Origin: Halomonas sp. BDJS001
GTDB lineage: Bacteria; Pseudomonadota; Gammaproteobacteria; Pseudomonadales; Halomonadaceae
Direction of reading: 5' to 3'
Assembly: GCF_026104355.1 (NCBI RefSeq)
Contig: NZ_CP110535.1
Location: 2,914,001 to 2,978,000, forward strand
DNA length: 64,000 nucleotides
Below the pieces are notes generated by a model. The model was not told the DNA's origin and did no database searches. It was given only the letters and a program-made list of their open reading frames with translations. The translations under genes and the position numbers were made by a program. Shown one piece after another: positions 31,734-40,206 of the stretch; within the stretch, counting starts at the first letter, position 1, and every line of letters starts with the position of its first letter.

Positions 31734-31753
31734 ACATACGCTAAAACATATAT
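31734..31753. promoter_or_regulatory. Candidate ArsR-type operator, site 2 (GAPDH-arsJ)
   Basis: ACATACG, CTAAAA, CATATAT matches the arsC-arsH site in 17 of 20 positions, including both half-sites. It lies 57-76 bp before the GAPDH start codon. Confidence 0.6.
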
Positions 31754-31777
31754 TAATGGGTAAAAAAAGCTGACTAG

Positions 31778-31811
31778 CCAACAGGCCCACCCTTGATGGT
31801 GGGCCTGTTGG
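31778..31811 (-). terminator. Terminator of the pst operon
   Basis: A perfect 14-bp stem (CCAACAGGCCCACC with GGTGGGCCTGTTGG) with a 6-nt loop lies 12 bp after the pstB stop. On the minus strand a T7 run follows about 9 nt beyond the stem. It separates pst from GAPDH-arsJ transcription. Confidence 0.8.
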
Positions 31812-31822
31812 TTACGGGTTAA

Positions 31823-32662
31823 TTAACCGTAACGACCAGAGATATAGTCTTCGGTCTTCTTCTGGGCCGGGGTTGAGAACATCACTTTGGTGTCGTTGTA
31901 CTCAATGATTTCACCCAGGTGGAAGAACGCCGTGTAGTCCGCCACTCGCGCCGCCTGTTGCATATTATGGGTGACGGTAATGATGGTGAACTTCTCTTTC
32001 AGCTTGTCCATCAAGTCTTCGATGGTGGCTGTTGAGATCGGATCAAGCGCTGAGGTGGGCTCATCCATCAAGATGACATCAGGCTGAACCGCAATAGCAC
32101 GGGCAATACACAGCCGTTGCTGCTGACCACCCGAAAGCGAGGTACCTGGCTCATGCAGCTTGTCTTTCACTTCGTTCCAGAGCCCGGCATCGCGCAGTGC
32201 CTTTTCAACCAGTTCTTCCTGCTCGGTTTTACGGCTAACCAAATCGTGCATACGCGGTGCATAAGCGATGTTTTCAAATATCGATTTAGGAAATGGGTTC
32301 GGCTTTTGGAATACCATGCCCACCCGACGGCGCAAGGCCACTTCGTCCATTTTGGGCGCGTTAACGTCTAATCCGTCCATCTCGACCAAACCTTCAACAC
32401 GTACGCCGGGTATCAGATCATTCATACGGTTCAAACAGCGTAGAAAGGTCGATTTACCGCAACCCGAAGGCCCGATGAGCGCCGTCACATTTTTCTGGAA
32501 CAGATCGATGTTAAGGTTATTCAACGCCTGGTTTTTGCCATACCAAAGATTCAAATCGCGAATCCGGAAACTCAGGTCGTGGCACGCTGTTTCATTTCGG
32601 GTATATGGTTGCCCAACTGCAGGGGTCTGCTGGCCATTCATTACAGGTGCTTGGCTATTCAT
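31823..32662 (-). CDS. pstB: Phosphate ABC transporter ATP-binding protein PstB
   Basis: 279 residues with GAGGA before the ATG. Walker [20 protein letters not shown], the signature [14 protein letters not shown], Walker [14 protein letters not shown] and the switch His in [20 protein letters not shown] are intact. PstB powers high-affinity phosphate uptake through PstC/PstA at the inner membrane. It is the last gene of pstSCAB. No phoU follows: a terminator and the GAPDH gene come next. Confidence 0.96.
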   Translation of the reverse strand: MNSQAPVMNGQQTPAVGQPYTRNETACHDLSFRIRDLNLWYGKNQALNNLNIDLFQKNVTALIGPSGCGKSTFLRCLNRMNDLIPGVRVEGLVEMDGLDVNAPKMDEVALRRRVGMVFQKPNPFPKSIFENIAYAPRMHDLVSRKTEQEELVEKALRDAGLWNEVKDKLHEPGTSLSGGQQQRLCIARAIAVQPDVILMDEPTSALDPISTATIEDLMDKLKEKFTIITVTHNMQQAARVADYTAFFHLGEIIEYNDTKVMFSTPAQKKTEDYISGRYG

Positions 32663-32688
32663 AGTAATGTCCTCTATAGCGCACTGGC

Positions 32689-33855
32689 CTACCAGCGACG
32701 CTCAAATTTCTTACGCATCACAACGGCAAAGGCGTTGAGTGAGATGAGTATGGTGAGTAGCACCAGAATGCCGCCGGCGGTTTTTTCTACAAACGCACGT
32801 TCAGGCTCACCGGCCCAGGTGAATATTTGCGCTGGCATCACTGTTGCCGCGTTAGTAAATGAAACGCCGACATCAGGGATAAAGGCTACCATCCCCACGA
32901 TGATCAAAGGTGCTGTTTCACCCATTGCTTGCGCCAGGCCGATAATAGAGCCGGTCATAATACCCGGCATTGCCAAGGGGAGAACGTGATCGCGAACCAC
33001 TTGCCAGCGCGAACAACCCACTCCAAACCCCGCATGACGGATGGATTCAGGCACACTGCGCAAGGCGGTACGCGTCGAGATAATAATGACGGGGAGTGTC
33101 ATCAGTGCCAACGTCATACCGCCCACTAATGGGGACGAACGCGGCACCCCGAAAAAGTTAATAAAGATAGCAAGGCCCAGCAGACCAAACAGAATCGATG
33201 GAATGGCCGCCAGATTATTGATGTTAATTTCAATAATCTGGGTTAGACGATTATCTGGAGCAAACTCTTCCAGGTACACCGCTGTCATGACGCCAATGGG
33301 GAAGGATATCGCCAGGGTGACGATCATGGTCATAATGGTGCCGACCACTGCCGATAAAATACCCGCGTTCTCAGCGATTTTTGAATCGCCCGATCCAAAG
33401 AAAGTGGTATTAAAGCGTAAATCGACCTGCCCCGAGTCAACCCGTTCGTCAAGGGCTTCCTGCTCTTCCTCGTTCAAGCGGTGCCTGTGACCCTTTAGAT
33501 ATTGGTCGACCTGGCTATTTGCCAGTACCCATTGCGCTTTACTGGTACCGATCAACTCAGGATTATTACGCAGCTCTAACGGGATTGTACGCACCACTGT
33601 ACGGCTAATTAAGGGCAGCAGCTCTTCATCAAACGCTTGGCGCCCATCGGTTTCTGCTTCTTCGGTGTAGTTTATTTCTGTCTGAATATACGCCTGCTGG
33701 AAAGCGGGAAGCCCCTTATTCAGCATATCGGCAAAAAACAGCACCAGAAAAAGACCCGCGAGACCTAATGACCCCATGGTGATCCATTTCAGGCGGGCAG
33801 ACTTCCGGTGGCGCCGCTTAAGCTGCTGGCTGATTTCGTCAAAAGAGTGGCTCAT
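32689..33855 (-). CDS. pstA: Phosphate ABC transporter permease PstA
   Basis: 388 residues with GAGGAA before ATG. After an N-terminal membrane anchor and a roughly 110-residue soluble stretch, it has the permease core with [48 protein letters not shown] and the EAA-like loop [34 protein letters not shown]. The long N-terminal extension is typical of the larger PstA/PstC form in marine gammaproteobacteria. It forms the channel with PstC. Confidence 0.95.
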   Translation of the reverse strand: MSHSFDEISQQLKRRHRKSARLKWITMGSLGLAGLFLVLFFADMLNKGLPAFQQAYIQTEINYTEEAETDGRQAFDEELLPLISRTVVRTIPLELRNNPELIGTSKAQWVLANSQVDQYLKGHRHRLNEEEQEALDERVDSGQVDLRFNTTFFGSGDSKIAENAGILSAVVGTIMTMIVTLAISFPIGVMTAVYLEEFAPDNRLTQIIEININNLAAIPSILFGLLGLAIFINFFGVPRSSPLVGGMTLALMTLPVIIISTRTALRSVPESIRHAGFGVGCSRWQVVRDHVLPLAMPGIMTGSIIGLAQAMGETAPLIIVGMVAFIPDVGVSFTNAATVMPAQIFTWAGEPERAFVEKTAGGILVLLTILISLNAFAVVMRKKFERRW

Positions 33856-33873
33856 CGAAACAGTTCCTCAGCA

Positions 33874-35122
33874 TTACAGGTTATTGACGCGATATTTTTC
33901 ACGGAAACGGCGGATCATCAGGACTGACACCAGGTTAAGAGCCAAGGTCACAACGAACAGCACTAACCCAAGCGCAAAGGCAGACAGCGTTTCAGCACTT
34001 GCAAACTCCTGGTCTCCCGTTAAGGCCGCTACGATACGAACGGTCACCGTGGTCATATCTTCCAACGGGTTAGCCGTCAGGTTGGGGCGCATGCCAGCGG
34101 CCATAACGACAATCATGGTTTCCCCCATGGCACGAGACATACCCAACAGCGAAGCGGAAATAATCCCCGGCATTGCGGCAGGCACCACTACATCGCGAAT
34201 CGTCTCGCCTTTGGTCATCCCCAGGGCTAACGAGCCCTGGCGCATGCTGTCCGGCACTGCGTTGATCACATCGTCGGAAAGTGAGGAGATAAAGGGAATA
34301 ATCATGATGCCCATCACAATACCGGGGGCGAGCGCATTGTTATAAGACGCATCAAGCCCAAAAAACCGGCGATATTAACGATAATCGGCGCGACCGTAAT
34401 CGCGGCAAAAAAGCCATAAACCACGGTCGGAATACCTGCCAGTACTTCGAGTACAGGTTTTGCAACGGTTCTTACATTGCGCGGCGCAAATTCAGACATG
34501 TAAATCGCCGACAGCAAACCAATGGGTACTGCCACCAACATGGCAATGCCGGTAATCATAAAGGTACCGGCGAATAGCGGTACCGAGCCAAATTCAGCGC
34601 CGCCCCCATCACCTCTTCCGGCTGCGGCTAAAAAGCTTGCCCCAGGGTTCCAAGTGGTGCCGGTTATAAACTCCCAGAAGCTGTGCATTTGAAAAAAGCG
34701 CAGCGCCTCGGAAATAATCGAAATCAAAATGCCAAAAGTCGTCAAAATGGAAATTAACGCGGCACTGGCCAAAATCAGTCGGATGACCCGTTCGATAGCC
34801 TGGCGGGCGTGAAAATCGGGCTTAACTTGATTAAGACTTAACAGTAGGCCTACAGCAGCCACCACTAAACTCGCTGCTAACAAATAGAGCGTGGGTATAT
34901 CAGCACCCAGCAACAGCAGTACAAAAGCTCCCAGCGCACTTACCAATAAGGCTGGCCCTGCGGTTGAGAGCACGGTAAACCAAGCATATTGATCTGGCTG
35001 AGCAAACATCGCCGTACCCGCGCTACGTAAACGCGTGGCTTTTGAACGGCCAGCAAAAAAGCCAGCAGCCCCAGCAGCAATAACGCACCACAAAATATCA
35101 GAAGAAGCTGGTTGGTCTGCAT
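33874..35122 (-). CDS. pstC: Phosphate ABC transporter permease PstC, two frameshifts
   Basis: Three frames combine into one 416-residue permease if a base is added in each of two A6 runs (T6 on the coding strand), at 34360-34365 and 35055-35060. The first repair gives ITVAPIIVNIAGFFGLDASYNNALAPGIVMGIMI. The second joins MQTNQLLLIFCGALLLLGLLAF to FAGRSKATRLRSAG. The permease core has AVPIGLLSAIYMSEFAPRNVRTVAKPVLEVLAGIPTVVYGFFA and the EAA loop DSMRQGSLALGMTKGETIRDVVVPAAMPGI. It pairs with PstA in the inner membrane. Its start is 96 bp after the pstS stop. Confidence 0.92.
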
Positions 35123-35171
35123 CGCATCTCTCTCACGTCGTCACCGGTTAAGAAGCTTATCAACAATAACG

Positions 35172-35195
35172 GGTCGGCAGCTTGCGCTGCCGACC
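35172..35195 (-). other. Intercistronic hairpin between pstS and pstC
   Basis: A perfect 10-bp stem (GGTCGGCAGC with GCTGCCGACC) and a TTGC loop (GCAA on the transcript, a GNRA tetraloop) without a T-run. It sits between pstS and pstC, where such hairpins typically protect pstS mRNA or reduce read-through, giving more binding protein than permease. Confidence 0.7.
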
Positions 35196-35218
35196 ACCTT
35201 TACATCCGACCTACCAAC

Positions 35219-36228
35219 TTACTTAAGAACGTCTGCTGTCATTGCAGTGCGGTCTGCAACAGCCTGGCGCCACTCTTCGCGCTCGTCTTCCGGCAGAACG
35301 ATCAGGCCGATATCTTTCAAGTAACCATCTGCGCCAATCATCATTTCGCTCATAAACATGTCGACGTAGTCATACATCGGCGGCACTTCTTCAGCGTGCT
35401 GGTTCTTCACGTAGAACCACAGTGAGCGCGCTACCGGGTAATCACCCGAGCTAATGTCTTCTGGCGTTGGCTCAACGCCATCAATAGTGGCGGCGTTCAG
35501 AGTATCGGTATTCTCTTCCAGGAACGAGTAGCCGAAGATGCCAAAGGCTTTAGTGTCTTCAGTCAAGCGCTGAACAATCAGGTTGTCATTCTCACCGGCG
35601 TCGATATACACACCGTCAGAGCGGATATCGGTGTAGCCCTCTTCGTACTCGTCCATCTCTTCAGAAGCGCTTTCCATGACAAGCTCTTCAAAAGCGTCGC
35701 GGGTACCTGAGGTGGTCGGGGAACATAGATAGAGATTTCACGATCCGGCAGCGATGAGTCGATCTCGCTCCAGTTGGTGTAGGGGTTTTCAACCAGTTCG
35801 CCATCCACGGGTACCATGGCAGCGACGGCCATGAAGATCTGCTCACGGGTTAGGTCAAAAACGTCGTTGCTATTGGACTGGCCAAGTACGATACCGTCAG
35901 AACCGATTTTAGCCTCGGTGATATCGGTAACACCGTTCTCTTCACAACGCTCAAACTCAGAAACCTTCATACGGCGTGATGCGTTAGTAATGTCAGGCGT
36001 GCCTTCGCCAACACCATTACAGAACAGACGCAAACCGCCGCCAGAACCTGTTGATTCGATAACAGGTGTCGGATTACCAGTGGTGGCACCGAACTCTTCC
36101 GTTACGTAGCTGGCGAACGGGTAAACGGTACTGGAGCCTACGATACGGATTTGATCACGGGCTTGAGCAACACCGGCAACGCTCATTACTGCAGCCGCGA
36201 TAACGGTGTTTTTTAGAATACGGTTCAT
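35219..36228 (-). CDS. pstS: Periplasmic phosphate-binding protein PstS, frameshifted
   Basis: 336 residues once a base is restored in the G4 run at 35718-35721 (coding C4 to C5), giving EISIYVPPTTSGTRDAFEELV. The signal peptide is MNRILKNTVIAAAVMSVAGVAQA. Phosphate-contacting segments IVGSSTVYPFA (after the signal), ESTGSGGGLRLFCNG, DITNASRRM and the repaired TTSGTRDAF are all present. PstS captures phosphate in the periplasm and delivers it to PstCAB. First gene of the operon, preceded by a Pho box. Confidence 0.94.
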
Positions 36229-36289
36229 GCGAAATACTCCTGTTCATGTAGGGATCTGGCCTTCGCAAGGCATACCTTGCACTGATTCC

Positions 36290-36307
36290 ATGACAACTTC
36301 ATGACAG
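36290..36307 (-). promoter_or_regulatory. Pho box upstream of pstS
   Basis: On the minus strand CTGTCAT, GAAG, TTGTCAT forms two 7-bp direct repeats separated by 4 bp, matching the PhoB consensus in 13 of 14 repeat positions. It lies 62 bp before the pstS start codon. Confidence 0.88.
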
Positions 36308-36358
36308 CGAGCAAAACGCAGAAAAATTTTCGTTACATAGACGCAACCTGGCCTTACA

Positions 36359-37090
36359 TCACCACAAAAGGCCTAGCGCTGCGAGGGAGCATAACGCCAG
36401 CGAGGCACCTTGCAGCAGTCGCCGGTCTAAACGATGGGCGACGGTATCTGCCAAGGCGTTACCTATTAATACTGCTGGCAGGAAGGTCAGCGCGATCTGG
36501 AAATGCCAAAGCTGAACCTGGCCAGCCAAAGCTAGGGTGATTAAGGTTAACAGAGAGGTCAAAATGAAAAAGGCGGCTAGATTGCCGCGCACACGGTCGG
36601 CAGGTAAACCGTGCATCAGCAACACGATGGGCGGGCCTCCAATAGCCGCAACGGTGCCAAAAATGCCAGAGAGTACGCCTGCGCCAAACAGCGTTATTCG
36701 GTTGACCGGCAATTGAAAGCGACACAAAGTAACAAGTACCGCAAACAGGACGATGACTGCGATCAGCTTTTCTAACACCACCATCGGCGCGGCGAGCAGT
36801 AGCCAGATGCCCAGCGCATTGCCGGGAAGGCGCCCCACTAACGCCATGCCAATGGCATCCAGGCGCACCTCGTGCCAATAGTGACGCACCATCATCAGTG
36901 AGACGGTAAAGCCAAACAGCACCAGAATGACAGGCACCAGGCGAGGCTCAAGCATCAACAGTAGCGGTGCGCCGATAATGGCCAAACCAAAGCCAGTGGC
37001 GCGCTGCACAAAAGCGCCCATTAACAGTACGGCGGAGCAAGCTAACCAAGTGCTCATTGGCATATTGACCCAAGCCAGCACGCTATCCAT
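36359..37090 (-). CDS. TSUP (TauE/SafE) family membrane transporter
   Basis: 243 residues with about eight membrane segments. The TSUP pattern is visible in FVQRATGFGLAIIGAPLLLMLEPRLVPVILV and, in the second half, GVLSGIFGTVAAIGGPPIVLLMHGLPADRVRGNLAAFF. Family members are putative exporters of sulfite, sulfoacetate or other anions. The start codon is inside the last unit of a 13-bp tandem array (37084-37158). It lies downstream of the bcr-like gene on the same strand. Confidence 0.88.
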   Translation of the reverse strand: MDSVLAWVNMPMSTWLACSAVLLMGAFVQRATGFGLAIIGAPLLLMLEPRLVPVILVLFGFTVSLMMVRHYWHEVRLDAIGMALVGRLPGNALGIWLLLAAPMVVLEKLIAVIVLFAVLVTLCRFQLPVNRITLFGAGVLSGIFGTVAAIGGPPIVLLMHGLPADRVRGNLAAFFILTSLLTLITLALAGQVQLWHFQIALTFLPAVLIGNALADTVAHRLDRRLLQGASLALCSLAALGLLW

Positions 37091-37158
37091 TCAACTTATC
37101 CATTCAAACTATCCATACGCCCTGTCCATAAGCCCTATTCATTTGAAAAACTATTCAT
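37084..37158 (-). repeat. 13-bp tandem array carrying repeated start codons
   Basis: Plus-strand TATCCAT-like heptamers start at 37084, 37097, 37110, 37123 and 37136, exactly 13 bp apart, with a sixth at 37152. On the coding (minus) strand each is an ATG-GAT/GAC/AAT copy of the TSUP gene start. The array runs from the bcr stop codon to the TSUP start codon. Confidence 0.9.
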
Positions 37159-38338
37159 CCGCAGCAGGTGCTTTAGTTAGTTTGCGTACACCGATATTGC
37201 CTAGCAACGCAGCGCCCAGCATGGTGAGTACCATTGGCCAAAGATGCTCTACCTCGAACAGACCTACCATCACTCCCGCGAACGCGCCGCAAGTAAACTG
37301 AATGCCACCCAGCAGCGCTGTGGCCGTGGCACTGATATGGCCAAAATGATCCAGTAACGACGAGATCGCGTTGGGCGTGATCAGCCCGATCATACCGGTA
37401 AACAGCATAACCAGCGGCACCACAATTGCTAGTGTCGCAATATCCAGGGCTGTGGCCGCGACTAACCCTAGCGCCGCTATCAGCTGTATAAGCAAACCCA
37501 AACGCAAATTCTGCTGGGGAGTGCGCTTGCGGAGCAGATGAATATTGACCCGGTTAGAGAGTGCAATCACCACCACGTTGACCCCAAACACCAGCGGATA
37601 GGTGCTTGGCGAAAGGCCAAAATAGTCAAGATAGAGAAATGGTGAAGCGGTTACGAACGCAAACAGGCCCGCAAAGGAGGCCGCTACCGCACAGATATAG
37701 CCCATGCCTTCACGGTGTTTAAGCACGCTGGCGTAGTTGCGGATGACTTGCCGCGGAGAAGCCGCAGGGAGCGACATATCGCGAGTTTCCGGTAACCGCG
37801 TTCCTAACAACCAGAGTAAAAAGCCTGCGTAAACGGCCAAGAACACAAAAATCAGCCACCAGCCGGCAACATGCAGCAGTAAACTACCCACCGCTGGCGC
37901 CACCAGCGGTGCCAGCATCATAATCATCGCCATGGTCGACATCACTTTGGCAGCTTCTCGCCCGCTAAAGCAGTCACGCACAATGGCCGCTGAGTTGACC
38001 ACGCAGGCCCCGCCTCCCAGCGCCTGGATAAAACGCCAAGCCAGCAGCGTGGGCAAGCTATCCGCCATGGTAATGGCCAGGCTTGCCAGCATGAACACCA
38101 CCAGACCGCCCAGCAGCACAGGTTTTCTGCCCACGCGATCCGAGAGCGGCCCAAAGCAGAGCTGGCCCAACGCAAAGCCAAACAAAAATACGCTAATGGA
38201 GAGTTCAGTACGGTGAATACTGGCGCCAATACTTTCGGCAATGATACCCATGGCAGGCAGATAGGCGTCGATAGCAAAGGGCGCCAGCGCCGTATTGGCG
38301 GCAACCAACAGCGCTACCCGGCGAGGATTAAGATCCAT
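37151..38338 (-). CDS. Bcr/CflA family multidrug efflux MFS transporter
   Basis: 395 residues, about twelve membrane segments. The N-terminus ANTALAPFAIDAYLPAMGIIAESIG and the first-loop motif GQLCFGPLSDRVGRKPVLLGG are diagnostic of Bcr/CflA drug:H+ antiporters. RFIQALGGGACVVNSAAIVRDCF and the motif-C region LLAPLVAPAVGSLLL follow. It exports drugs such as bicyclomycin or chloramphenicol analogues in characterised relatives. Its stop codon TAG lies inside the first unit of the tandem array in front of the TSUP gene. Confidence 0.92.
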   Translation of the reverse strand: MDLNPRRVALLVAANTALAPFAIDAYLPAMGIIAESIGASIHRTELSISVFLFGFALGQLCFGPLSDRVGRKPVLLGGLVVFMLASLAITMADSLPTLLAWRFIQALGGGACVVNSAAIVRDCFSGREAAKVMSTMAMIMMLAPLVAPAVGSLLLHVAGWWLIFVFLAVYAGFLLWLLGTRLPETRDMSLPAASPRQVIRNYASVLKHREGMGYICAVAASFAGLFAFVTASPFLYLDYFGLSPSTYPLVFGVNVVVIALSNRVNIHLLRKRTPQQNLRLGLLIQLIAALGLVAATALDIATLAIVVPLVMLFTGMIGLITPNAISSLLDHFGHISATATALLGGIQFTCGAFAGVMVGLFEVEHLWPMVLTMLGAALLGNIGVRKLTKAPAADE

Positions 38339-38492
38339 GGGTCTCCTTAAGGCGATAATGTACGCACTGAAATAGATAGGCCGCTAATCATAGCCGATTT
38401 TAAGGCACTTGTCGGGGGCGAGCGCTATCTATCTGTGGCCCTTTGGAAATAGCCTTTGGAGATGGCCAGGGGCTTATCGAGGTAAGGAGAGT

Positions 38493-39017
38493 TTAGTGGT
38501 GCGTGGTGGCATCTTGCGACTCAAGCATCTCAACCAGTGGCTGAAACTGCTCTCGGTTATGCTCGTTCATATGCATCAAAATGCGGTGGGCCTCCAGGAT
38601 GCGGCCACGTAGGCCTTCTTCGTCTGCTGGCTCCTGGGGCAGCTCCTCAAGCTCATTGTTGAGTGTGGTTGCCTGTTGCAGCGGCGCTTCCATCAAGGTA
38701 AAAAAGCGCGCAAACCCCATCACGTCCAACATCTGCCGCACATCAGGGTTATCGACAATAATCGTCGGTGGCTGCTCCAGGCGTCCTTTCACTGCCATCG
38801 CGACCTTGGCCAGAAAGCCAAGCGCCGTCGAATCCACGTTGGTGGCTTCACGCAGGTCAATCAGTACGGCACGCAACCCCGGCGTCTCGGCGAGACGCTG
38901 GGCTTGAGTATCCAGTGTGGCGCAGAGCGTCAAACGCACATCACCACATAGTTTTAGAACAAAAACACCAGAATCGAACGCCGCTTTAATGCGGCCCTCT
39001 TCAATCAGCATGACCAA
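38493..39017 (-). CDS. STAS-domain anti-anti-sigma factor-like protein
   Basis: 174 residues. An N-terminal STAS domain (about 1-105) has the phosphorylatable serine in LIDLREATNVDSTALGFLAKVAMA. The following 70 residues are acidic and helical (LNNELEELPQEPADEE) and end with a His-rich tail. Such proteins bind an anti-sigma/kinase when dephosphorylated. It overlaps the upstream PP2C gene by 17 bp, and that phosphatase is its likely activator. Confidence 0.9.
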   Translation of the reverse strand: MVMLIEEGRIKAAFDSGVFVLKLCGDVRLTLCATLDTQAQRLAETPGLRAVLIDLREATNVDSTALGFLAKVAMAVKGRLEQPPTIIVDNPDVRQMLDVMGFARFFTLMEAPLQQATTLNNELEELPQEPADEEGLRGRILEAHRILMHMNEHNREQFQPLVEMLESQDATTHH

Positions 39018-40206
39018 ATCCGCTCACCATCATGATTGTTAGATCATCGGGTAAAGCATCGCGCTCTTGGTTGGCATCAAACTCTGCATCCTCTTCGGCA
39101 AGAAGTGCATTCGTTTCTGCTAGCCGGTCGCGCAACTGCTCAAGCGTTACACTCTCGCTTACTAATTGCTCAAGCTCCTTGAGCCGCGTGTCGAGCGTCT
39201 TACCCGGCAAGCATTCCAATACTCCGTCTGAACAGAGCCATAGCCGAAATTTATTCGGCAATGCACAACTCAGCGAAGGATACTCTACATCGGGGAAAAG
39301 GCCTACCGGCATTCCCTCTCCTTCTAAACGGCGTAGCTCTCCCTCTGCTGCCAACAGAGGCATGGGAAGCTGCGCGCCGAGCGAATAGTGAAGAGTATGC
39401 GCCTCGTGGTCAATAACACCGACAAATAAGGTGGCATGTTTGCCTATGTCGGTGCCCTGCAATTCGCGGTTCATCGCCTTTAACCAATCAGGTGGCAGAT
39501 TTTCCGGATGCTGGCCGTCCCACTCACCCAGCCAGCGGTTGCATAAATATTTGAGCAGAACGGTCACAAACGCCGACGAGGCGCCATGCCCCGATACATC
39601 GGCGAAATAGAAGGCGCTGTAACGCTCGTTATAGCGTTGATAATCCAGGAAATCACCGGACAAATAGAGCGAAGGGGCAAATACGTAGTCGTAATACACT
39701 CCGTTAATCACCTTGGGTCGCAGCGGTAACAAACGCCGCTGAATATGCCCTCCACTCTGCTGATCCATCCGCAGCAGCGCAAGGTGGGTCTCCAGACTCT
39801 CATTTAACTCCGCCAGCCTCGCATGATCCCGCTCACGCTCCAGTGCCAAATCGTTAAGCTCAATGGCCTTACGGATCATGCGCCGCAACAACTCGGCGTG
39901 ACGCAGTGGATGAACGATATAGTCCACCAGCCCAACATCGACCGCCTTGATCAAATCAGCGTCCTGCCGCGAGTCGCTGACTACCAGCGTAGGCAGACGG
40001 TGCGTTAACTGCGACCACTGCTGCCGGGGTACCGCTCGGGCATGGGCAACGATCAACGCCGTGCCAGCGGGTAGATTCTTGATATCCTCAGCGGCAAACA
40101 CCCACATACCGTCGCAGGTAATCGCCTCCGCCAGCGCATCGCGTTCACGACCGGGTTCGTCGATCACCGCGATCAACTGCTTAGAATGATCCATCATAAG
40201 CCTCAA
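39001..40206 (-). CDS. PP2C (SpoIIE-type) phosphatase with a degenerate receiver domain
   Basis: 401 residues. The N-terminal 125 residues have receiver-like architecture (IAVIDEPGRERDALAEAI, TLVVSDSRQDADLIKAVDVGLVDYIVHPL), but the phospho-acceptor Asp position at the end of the third strand reads TALIVAHARA, so no Asp is present. A coiled-coil linker of about 40 residues (ALERERDHARLAELNESLETHLALL) leads to the phosphatase domain with metal sites FYFADVSGHGASSAFV, LFVGVIDHEAHTLHYSLGAQLP and LWLCSDGVLE. It probably dephosphorylates the STAS protein encoded next. It overlaps mlaA by 4 bp. Confidence 0.9.
   Translation of the reverse strand: MRLMMDHSKQLIAVIDEPGRERDALAEAITCDGMWVFAAEDIKNLPAGTALIVAHARAVPRQQWSQLTHRLPTLVVSDSRQDADLIKAVDVGLVDYIVHPLRHAELLRRMIRKAIELNDLALERERDHARLAELNESLETHLALLRMDQQSGGHIQRRLLPLRPKVINGVYYDYVFAPSLYLSGDFLDYQRYNERYSAFYFADVSGHGASSAFVTVLLKYLCNRWLGEWDGQHPENLPPDWLKAMNRELQGTDIGKHATLFVGVIDHEAHTLHYSLGAQLPMPLLAAEGELRRLEGEGMPVGLFPDVEYPSLSCALPNKFRLWLCSDGVLECLPGKTLDTRLKELEQLVSESVTLEQLRDRLAETNALLAEEDAEFDANQERDALPDDLTIMMVSGFGHAD

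Noticed and set aside
33874..35122. Interpreting the three pstC fragments as separate small permease genes or decayed pseudogenes
   Set aside because: Only two one-base repairs, both in A6 runs, restore a full-length protein with all motifs. No other decay is visible.
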